A stretch of DNA of 32,016 nt. Source: Aquabacterium sp. (GTDB lineage: Bacteria; Pseudomonadota; Gammaproteobacteria; Burkholderiales; Burkholderiaceae_C). The notes under the pieces are model-generated. The model did not search any database. It saw only the letters and a list, made by a program, of their open reading frames with translations, and was not told the DNA's origin. The stretch is taken from positions 1 to 32,016 of the forward strand of contig SCTQ01000316.1 of the NCBI GenBank assembly GCA_004322345.1. Direction: 5' to 3'. A program made the position numbers and the translations under genes. This document shows positions 26,537 to 32,016 of the stretch, in pieces; positions within the stretch are counted from its first letter, which is position 1, and every line of letters starts with the position of its first letter.

Positions 26537-28237
26537 ATGTATCAATACACCGCCTTCGACCGCCAGTTCGTGCACCAGCGCGCCGCGCAGTTCCGCGACC
26601 AGCTCATGCGCAATCTCAACGGCCAGCTCAGCGACGACGAGTTCCGCCCGCTGCGCCTGCAGAACGGCTGGTACGTGCAGCGCCATGCGCCGATGCTGCG
26701 CATCGCCGTGCCTTACGGCGAGCTGTCCTCGCGCCAGCTGCGCCAGCTCGCGCGCATCGCCCGCGACTACGACCGCAGCTACGGCCACTTCACCACGCGC
26801 CAGAACCTGCAGTTCAACTGGATCCCGCTGCCCCGGAGCGCGGACGTGATGGACCTGCTGGCCGAGGTCGACATGCACGGCATCCAGACCAGCGGCAACT
26901 GCATCCGCAACATCACCTCCGACGCGCTGGTGGGCGTGGCCGCCGACGAGATCGTCGACGCCCGCCCCTACTGCGAGGTGCTGCGCCAGTGGTCCACGCT
27001 GCACCCCGAGTTCGCCTTCCTGCCGCGCAAGTTCAAGATCGCCGTCTCCGGCGCCAGGGAAGACCGCGCGGCCACCTACTGGCATGACATCGGCCTGCAC
27101 CTGCTGAAGAACGACGCCGGCGAGGTCGGCTTCCGGGTGCTGGTGGGCGGCGGCATGGGCCGCACCCCCATCCCCGGCGTCGTCGTCAACGAGTTCCTGC
27201 CCTGGAACCAGATCCTCGTCTACATCGAGGCCATCGTGCGCGTCTACAACCGCTACGGCCGGCGCGACAACATGTACAAGGCGCGGATCAAGATCCTCGT
27301 GAAGGCCGAGGGCCAGAAGTTCCTCGACGACGTCAACAAGGAATTCGAGGCCATCCTGCGCGACGACGTGGACGGTGCCGCCCACATCATCCCGCAGGCC
27401 GAGTTGGACCGCGTCGCCAAGAGCTTCCAGCTGCCTGCAGGCGTGGCCCCCGTGGCCGGCCCGGCGTGGACCGCCCCGGCCGACGCGCCCGTCGCGTTCA
27501 AGAAGTGGCTGGAGCGCAATGTCGATGACCACAAGGTCCCCGGCTACAAGGCCGTGACCCTGTCGCTCAAGCGCACCGCCCAGGCACCCGGCGACGTCAC
27601 CGACGAGCAGATGGACAAGGCGGCCGAGCTGGCCGACAAGTACAGCAGCGGCGAGCTGCGCGTCACCCACGACCAGAACCTGCTGCTGCCCTGGGTGAAG
27701 GCCACCGACCTGGCCGCGTTGTGGGAAGAGGCCCGCGCCAACACCTTCGCCACGCCCAACATCGGCCTGCTCAGCGACATGATCGCCTGCCCCGGCGGCG
27801 ACTTCTGCGCGCTGGCCAATGCGCGCTCCATCCCCATCGCCAACCAGTTGATCGAGCGCTACCAGGACCTGGACGAGCTCTACGACATCGGCGACATCGA
27901 CCTGCACATCAGCGGCTGCATCAACAGCTGCGGCCACCACCACACCGGCCACATCGGCATCCTCGGCGTGGATAAGGACGGCAAGGAGTGGTACCAGGTC
28001 TCGCTGGGCGGCTCCGACGGTTCGGACCTGGCCAAGGCCTCGGTCGCGGGCAAGATCATCGGCCCGTCCTTCGCGGCCGATGAAGTCGCCGACGTGGTCG
28101 AGGCCGTCATCGAGACCTACCGCGGCCAGCGCGCGGCCAACGAGCGCTTCGTCGATACCGTCTACCGCGTGGGCCTCGACCCGTTCAAGGCCGCAGCCAA
28201 CGCCGTGCGCCGTTCCACCGCCCGCGCGGCTGCCTGA
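26537..28237 (+). CDS. cysI: Sulfite reductase haemoprotein (nitrite/sulfite reductase family)
   Basis: This enzyme reduces sulfite to sulfide with six electrons using sirohaem coupled to a [4Fe-4S] cluster. The 566-residue protein has the tandem ferredoxin-like and sirohaem domains. Cluster ligands are C418-x5-C424 (CPGGDFC) and C461-x3-C465 (GCINSCGHHH), and the N-terminal FTTRQNLQFNWI is also conserved. ATG 26537 follows an AGAGGATGGA-like ribosome site. No cysJ flavoprotein is present here, so the electron donor is probably ferredoxin or a separate reductase. The DUF934 gene follows after 17 nt. Annotation as nitrite reductase is possible, but the cys neighbours favour sulfite. Confidence 0.94.
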   Translation: MYQYTAFDRQFVHQRAAQFRDQLMRNLNGQLSDDEFRPLRLQNGWYVQRHAPMLRIAVPYGELSSRQLRQLARIARDYDRSYGHFTTRQNLQFNWIPLPRSADVMDLLAEVDMHGIQTSGNCIRNITSDALVGVAADEIVDARPYCEVLRQWSTLHPEFAFLPRKFKIAVSGAREDRAATYWHDIGLHLLKNDAGEVGFRVLVGGGMGRTPIPGVVVNEFLPWNQILVYIEAIVRVYNRYGRRDNMYKARIKILVKAEGQKFLDDVNKEFEAILRDDVDGAAHIIPQAELDRVAKSFQLPAGVAPVAGPAWTAPADAPVAFKKWLERNVDDHKVPGYKAVTLSLKRTAQAPGDVTDEQMDKAAELADKYSSGELRVTHDQNLLLPWVKATDLAALWEEARANTFATPNIGLLSDMIACPGGDFCALANARSIPIANQLIERYQDLDELYDIGDIDLHISGCINSCGHHHTGHIGILGVDKDGKEWYQVSLGGSDGSDLAKASVAGKIIGPSFAADEVADVVEAVIETYRGQRAANERFVDTVYRVGLDPFKAAANAVRRSTARAAA

Positions 28238-28254
28238 GCCGAGGAGCCCAGACC

Positions 28255-28836
28255 ATGCAATTCATCGACACCTGCCGCGACACCTGGCGCACCCTGGGCG
28301 GCGAGGACGGCCCGATTTCCCACCCGGTGGCCGCGCCCAACCTGCTGTTGACGCTGGAGCAGTGGCACGCCGTGCGCGACACTTGGCCGGCGGACCTGAA
28401 GGTCGCCGTGATGTTCCCCAACGATGCCGACATCGAGGAACTGGTGCCCGACCTGCCGCGCATCGACCTCATCGCGCTGAAGTTCCCCAAGTGGGTCGAC
28501 GGCCGTGCCTACAGCCAGGCCCACATCCTGCGGTCGCGCTACCGCTACAAGGGCCAGGTCCGCGCCACCGGCGAGGTGCTGGTCGACATGATGCCGCTGC
28601 TGCAGCGCACGGGCTTCGACGCCGTGGTCCTGCGCGGCGACCAGAGCCGCGAGGCCGCACAGCGTGCGCTGGGCTTCTTCCCCGGCTTCTATCAAGGCGA
28701 CGTGGAAGAGACCAAGCCGTGGTTCGCGCGGCAAGGAGACCAAGCTGGGGGCGACCGAGCGCCCGGCCGCCCGAAGCCGGGCGCCGTCCCCTCGGGGGAC
28801 CGTTCGCAGCCCGCTGCGAACGAGGGGCAGTCATGA
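28255..28836 (+). CDS. DUF934 protein of the sulfite reductase operon, with unusual C-terminal tail
   Basis: DUF934 genes commonly lie directly after cysI in proteobacteria and are thought to assist sulfite reduction; no biochemical role is firmly known to me. The 193-residue protein has the family core to about residue 158 (VMFPNDADIEELVPDL, LIALKFPKWVDGRAYSQAHILR, GEVLVDMMPLLQRTGFDAVVLR, GFFPGFYQGDV). About 34 residues follow with a Gly/Pro/Asp/Arg-rich, non-conserved look (QAGGDRAPGRPKPGAVPSGD). The DNA for this tail is a hairpin-rich repeat. The stop overlaps the cysH start as ATGA. The tail is probably translated but not part of the conserved fold. Confidence 0.9.
   Translation: MQFIDTCRDTWRTLGGEDGPISHPVAAPNLLLTLEQWHAVRDTWPADLKVAVMFPNDADIEELVPDLPRIDLIALKFPKWVDGRAYSQAHILRSRYRYKGQVRATGEVLVDMMPLLQRTGFDAVVLRGDQSREAAQRALGFFPGFYQGDVEETKPWFARQGDQAGGDRAPGRPKPGAVPSGDRSQPAANEGQS
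28739..28830 (+). repeat. Hairpin-rich interspersed repeat, copy inside the DUF934 gene end
   Basis: Three perfect hairpins follow one another: a 9-bp stem (28759-28767 with 28776-28784), a 6-bp stem (28786-28791 with 28795-28800) and a 9-bp stem (28801-28809 with 28814-28822). The blocks CGCCCGGCCGCCCGAAG and CCCCTCGGGGG recur in inverted orientation at 31905-31984. That recurrence marks this as a repeat rather than ordinary coding sequence. Confidence 0.75.
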
Positions 28837-29621
28837 GCGCGATCGACCTGTACGCCCGGCCCAGCGCGGGCCATGCACAACGAGTCGAGGACACGGTGGG
28901 GCGCCTGCGCGCCGCCGCCGCACTCCACGCAGGCCGCATCGTCCAGGCCACCAGCCTGGGCGTCGAGGACATGGTGATCACCGACCTGATCGCCCGCCAC
29001 AAGCTGCCCATCGCCATCGGCACGCTGGAGACCGGCAAGCTGCACGCGCAGACCTCCGGACTGATCGGCACCATCGAGAAGCACTACGGCCTGACGGTGG
29101 AGGTCTACCGCCCCATCGCCGACGCCGTGATCCAGTTCGTCAGGCTCAATGGCGAGGACGCGATGTACAAGAGCATCCCCCAGCGCAAGGAATGCTGCGG
29201 CATCCGCAAGCTGGAGCCGCTGTCGCGCATGCTCGCCGACCGCGGCGCCTGGATCACCGGCATGCGCCGCGAGCAGTCCGGCAACCGCGCCGACGTGCCC
29301 TTCGAGGAGACCGACGACAAGGGCCGCGCCAAGTTCAGCCCCCTGGCCGACTGGACCTGGGGTGACGTCTGGCACTACGTGTCCGAGCACAAGGTTCCCT
29401 ACAACCCTCTGCACGACGAGTTCATGCCCAGCATCGGCTGCGAGCCCTGCACGCGCGCCATCGCCGTGGGCGAGGACTTCCGCGCCGGCCGCTGGTGGTG
29501 GGAGGACGAATCGCAGAAGGAATGCGGCCTGCACGTGCACGCCCCCGCTGGAGAAGCGGGAGACAGCGACCCGGTGGTCTCCGCCACCGCACCCGTTTCG
29601 ATGATTGGACAACCGCGATGA
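28833..29621 (+). CDS. cysH: Assimilatory adenylylsulfate (APS) reductase
   Basis: CysH reduces activated sulfate to sulfite with thioredoxin as donor. The 262-residue protein has both cysteine pairs that bind a [4Fe-4S] cluster in APS-using enzymes, C121-C122 (ECCGIRK) and C203-x2-C206 (CEPC), plus the catalytic ECGLH (Cys231). This means it probably uses APS directly rather than PAPS. Consistently, cysD and cysN follow and no cysC (APS kinase) is seen. ATG 28833 overlaps the DUF934 stop. A tail of about 28 residues after ECGLH is low in conservation, and its DNA contains two 6-bp inverted repeats (29544-29560 and 29559-29582). The stop overlaps cysD as ATGA. Confidence 0.95.
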   Translation: MSAIDLYARPSAGHAQRVEDTVGRLRAAAALHAGRIVQATSLGVEDMVITDLIARHKLPIAIGTLETGKLHAQTSGLIGTIEKHYGLTVEVYRPIADAVIQFVRLNGEDAMYKSIPQRKECCGIRKLEPLSRMLADRGAWITGMRREQSGNRADVPFEETDDKGRAKFSPLADWTWGDVWHYVSEHKVPYNPLHDEFMPSIGCEPCTRAIAVGEDFRAGRWWWEDESQKECGLHVHAPAGEAGDSDPVVSATAPVSMIGQPR

Positions 29622-30604
29622 ACGCACCCGTCAACGCCGACAAGCTCCTGCCCGAGCTGGACTACGGCCACCTGGATGCGCTGGAGGAAGAGGCCATCTT
29701 CATCCTGCGCGAGGTGGCCGCCGCCTTCGAGCGCCCCGCCCTGCTGTTCTCCAGCGGCAAGGATTCCTGCGTCGTGCTGCACCTGGCCGAGAAGGCCTTC
29801 AAGATGAAGCTGGCGGATGGCGAAGGATCCGACAACGGAGGCAAGCCCCGCTTCGGCGGCCGCCTGCCCTTCCCGCTGCTGCACGTGGACACCGGCCACA
29901 ACTTCCCCGAAGTGATCGCCTTCCGCGAGCAGCGCGTGGCCGAACTGGGCGAGCGCCTGATCGTGGCCCACATGGACGAGTCCATCAAGCGCGGCACCGT
30001 GCGCCTGGCGCATCCGCTGGAGTCGCGCAACGGCCACCAGACCGTCACCCTGCTGGAGGCCATCGAGGAGCACCGCTTCGACGTGCTGATCGGAGGCGCC
30101 CGCCGCGACGAGGAGAAGGCGCGCGCCAAGGAGCGCATCTTCAGCCACCGCGACAGCTTCGGCCAATGGCAGCCCAAGGAGCAGCGCCCCGAGCTGTGGA
30201 ACCTGTTCAACACCCGCATCAAGCCGGGCGAGCACTTCCGCGCCTTCCCCATCAGCAACTGGACCGAGCTGGACGTGTGGCTCTACATCGCCCGCGAGAA
30301 GATCCCGCTGCCCAGCCTGTACTACGCCCACGACCGCCAGGTGATCCCGCGCAAGGGCCTGCTGGTGCCGGTGACCGAGGTCACCCCGCCGGCCGCGGGT
30401 GAACAGACCGAGACCGTGCAGGTGCGCTTCCGCACCGTCGGCGACATGACCTGCACCTGCCCGGTGGAAAGCGACGCGGCCTCCCCCGCCGACATCGTCG
30501 CCGAGACCCTGCAGGTCACCGTCAGCGAACGCGGCGCCACGCGCATGGACGACCGCACTTCCGACGCCTCGATGGAGCGTCGCAAGAAGGAAGGCTATTT
30601 CTAA
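29618..30604 (+). CDS. cysD: Sulfate adenylyltransferase subunit 2
   Basis: CysD is the catalytic subunit of ATP sulfurylase, forming APS from sulfate and ATP together with the GTPase CysN. The 328-residue protein has the PP-loop SGKDS at 46-50, LLHVDTGHNFPE, GGARRDEEKARAKERI and the C-terminal RRKKEGYF. It is about 26 residues longer than E. coli CysD; much of this is an insertion at about 64-82 (LADGEGSDNGGKPRFGG) between KAF and LPFPLLHVDTG. ATG 29618 overlaps the cysH stop (ATGA); an upstream in-frame start lies within cysH. cysN begins at the next base after its stop. Confidence 0.96.
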   Translation: MNAPVNADKLLPELDYGHLDALEEEAIFILREVAAAFERPALLFSSGKDSCVVLHLAEKAFKMKLADGEGSDNGGKPRFGGRLPFPLLHVDTGHNFPEVIAFREQRVAELGERLIVAHMDESIKRGTVRLAHPLESRNGHQTVTLLEAIEEHRFDVLIGGARRDEEKARAKERIFSHRDSFGQWQPKEQRPELWNLFNTRIKPGEHFRAFPISNWTELDVWLYIAREKIPLPSLYYAHDRQVIPRKGLLVPVTEVTPPAAGEQTETVQVRFRTVGDMTCTCPVESDAASPADIVAETLQVTVSERGATRMDDRTSDASMERRKKEGYF

Positions 30605-31900
30605 ATGACTACCCAAGTGACCGACTGCCACGCCGGCGAAGAACTGGCCCACAAGGCCCTGCGTTTCCTGACCGCGGGCAGCGTGGACGATGGCAAGAGC
30701 ACCCTGATCGGCCGCCTGCTGTTCGACAGCCGCGCCATCCTGGCTGACCAGATCGACGCGCTGGAGAAGCGCGCCGCCGGCCAGCCCATCGACCTGTCGC
30801 TGCTGACCGACGGCCTGGAGGCCGAGCGCGAGCAGGGCATCACCATCGACGTGGCCTACCGCTACTTCGCCACCCGCCGCCGCAAGTTCATCATCGCCGA
30901 CGCGCCGGGCCACGAGCAGTACACGCGCAACATGGTCACCGCCGCCGCGGGCAGCGACGTGGCGGTCGTGCTGGTGGACATCACCAAGCTCGACACGAAG
31001 ACCGAGCCGGTCGCCCTGCTGCCGCAGACCAAGCGCCACAGCCTGCTGGCCCGCCTGCTGCGCGTGCCCAGCATCGTCTTCGCCGTCAACAAGCTGGACG
31101 CCGTCGAGCAAGGCACCCAGGCCGCCTACGAGGCCGTGGCGCGCTCGCTGCAGGCCTTCGCCGAACAGGCCGGCATCGAGGTCAAGGGCGTGATCCCCGT
31201 CTCCGCGCTGCGCGGCGACAACGTGACCACGCCCAGCACCCACTGGACCTGGTACCAGGGCCCGACCCTGCTGGAGCTGCTGGAGAAGCTGCCCGTGAGC
31301 GACGAAAGCCACAGCGGCTCCTTCGCCCAGCCGGTGCAGTACGTGACGCGCGAAGGTGGCACGGGCCACCAGCCGCGCACCTTCTGGGGCCGCATCGCCC
31401 ACGGCGCGGTCAAGGCCGGCGACGAGTTGCAGGCCTTCCCCAGCGGCCAAAAGGCCATCGTGGCCGAGGTGCGCCATGCGGGCCTCGTCGTCAGCAGCGC
31501 CGAGGCCGGCCAGTCCGCCGGCATCGTGCTGGACCGCCAGCTCGACATCTCGCGCGGCGACTGGCTGGCCACGCCCGGAAGCCTCAAGCCCACGGACAGC
31601 TTCCGCGCCACGCTGGCCTGGCTGGACACCGAGCCTGCCGTCGTCGGCCGCAAGTACTGGGTGCGCCACGGCAACCGCTGGGTGCAGGCCCGCATCGCCT
31701 CCATCGACAGCCGGCTGGACATCCACACGCTGGCCGACCACGAGGCCCACGAGCTGGCCGTCAACGAGATCGGCCGCGTGACCGTGCAGACCCAGGGTCC
31801 GCTGCCCGTGGAGCCGTATGCGGACAACCGCGTCGGCGGCGCGCTGATCGTCGTCGACCCGACCACCAACCGCACCAGCGGCGCCCTGCTGGTTCAATGA
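30605..31900 (+). CDS. cysN: Sulfate adenylyltransferase subunit 1 (GTPase)
   Basis: CysN is the GTPase partner of CysD; GTP hydrolysis drives APS synthesis. The 431-residue protein has the P-loop GSVDDGKS at 25-32, the switch region EREQGITIDVAYRYF, DAPGHEQYTRNM and NKLD, followed by EF-Tu-like beta-barrel domains. It ends without a fused APS kinase (CysC) domain, consistent with an APS-reducing pathway. It starts directly after the cysD stop. A hairpin-rich repeat follows the stop within a few bases. Confidence 0.97.
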   Translation: MTTQVTDCHAGEELAHKALRFLTAGSVDDGKSTLIGRLLFDSRAILADQIDALEKRAAGQPIDLSLLTDGLEAEREQGITIDVAYRYFATRRRKFIIADAPGHEQYTRNMVTAAAGSDVAVVLVDITKLDTKTEPVALLPQTKRHSLLARLLRVPSIVFAVNKLDAVEQGTQAAYEAVARSLQAFAEQAGIEVKGVIPVSALRGDNVTTPSTHWTWYQGPTLLELLEKLPVSDESHSGSFAQPVQYVTREGGTGHQPRTFWGRIAHGAVKAGDELQAFPSGQKAIVAEVRHAGLVVSSAEAGQSAGIVLDRQLDISRGDWLATPGSLKPTDSFRATLAWLDTEPAVVGRKYWVRHGNRWVQARIASIDSRLDIHTLADHEAHELAVNEIGRVTVQTQGPLPVEPYADNRVGGALIVVDPTTNRTSGALLVQ

Positions 31901-31904
31901 CAGC

Positions 31905-31984
31905 TGCAGCTCGCTCCGCCCGCAGCCCCCGAGGGGCGGCTCGTCGCCCTTCGGGCGGCCGGGCGGGCGCCGAGCTGGCCCGCT
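31905..31984 (-). repeat. Hairpin-rich interspersed repeat, inverted copy after cysN
   Basis: On the minus strand this spacer shares CGCCCGGCCGCCCGAAG and CCCCTCGGGGG, in the same order, with the copy at 28739-28830. It also has internal stems (CCCC-GA-GGGG and GCCC-TTC-GGGC) and an outer pair CAGCTCG/CGAGCTG, so it can fold into a long branched structure. It fills nearly the whole space between cysN and the next start codon. Confidence 0.7.
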
Positions 31985-32004
31985 AAGGAAGACCGAGACC
32001 TGCA

Positions 32005-32016
32005 ATGGGACACGTC
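32005..32016 (+). CDS. Start of a further gene (partial), possibly uroporphyrinogen-III C-methyltransferase
   Basis: ATG GGA CAC GTC (MGHV) opens at 32005 after a GGAAG site about 14 nt upstream, and the window then ends. The position, directly after cysN in a cysI-DUF934-cysH-cysD-cysN operon, is where Burkholderiales commonly carry cobA/cysG-type uroporphyrinogen-III methyltransferase for making sirohaem. Four codons cannot prove this. Confidence 0.35.

Overview
The window is high-GC (roughly two-thirds G+C or more by eye) chromosomal DNA of a betaproteobacterium, most likely a Burkholderiales member of the Comamonadaceae/Sphaerotilaceae type. That placement rests on gene content and order: cco genes with fnr and hemN, a cysI-DUF934-cysH-cysD-cysN operon, and a paired TPR protein and L,D-transpeptidase. 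It is not based on a database search. Gene density is very high. I see no tRNA, rRNA, CRISPR array, insertion sequence, integrase or prophage gene, and no gene-free stretch over 300 bases.

Layout. (1) 1-3044, minus strand: cysS, an AlkA-type DNA glycosylase, then accA running off the left edge. (2) 3263-8486, plus strand: an envelope and protein-folding run, with a secreted TPR protein, an L,D-transpeptidase, periplasmic and cytoplasmic cyclophilins (ppiA-like, ppiB), lpxH and an MtfA-family metallopeptidase. (3) 8486-11191, minus strand: clpS-clpA with a strong terminator. (4) 11431-11834: a CspA-family gene with a recognisable promoter and a very strong bidirectional hairpin terminator shared with icd. 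(5) 11866-13119, minus strand: icd. (6) 13247-24078: a microaerobic respiration block. On the minus strand lie ccoI-ccoS and ccoN-O-Q-P-G plus a short FixH-like gene. A convergent fnr, a divergent hemN and a TauE/DsbD_2-like membrane gene follow. Three FNR boxes sit at nearly the same distance (61.5-62.5 nt) from the ccoN, ccoI and fnr start codons. (7) 24068-25522: a DUF192 secreted protein and a patatin-like lipoprotein. (8) 25679-32016, plus strand: sulfate assimilation, with a TauE-type exporter, cysI, DUF934, cysH (APS-reductase type), cysD, cysN and the first codons of a further gene.

How the genes work together. FNR would sense falling oxygen through its [4Fe-4S] cluster and switch on the high-affinity cbb3 oxidase (ccoNOQP). 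The same signal would switch on the copper-loading and assembly genes (ccoI, ccoS, ccoG, FixH-like) and fnr itself; oxygen-independent haem synthesis (hemN) shares the fnr intergenic site. In the sulfur cluster CysDN makes APS, CysH reduces APS directly to sulfite (no cysC is present here, and CysH has both cysteine pairs of APS reductases), and CysI reduces sulfite to sulfide.

I did not find a convincing new biological system. The most notable items are the FNR-box architecture, including one perfect box inside the ccoS coding sequence, and a hairpin-rich interspersed repeat. One repeat copy appears to be translated as the C-terminal tail of the DUF934 protein.
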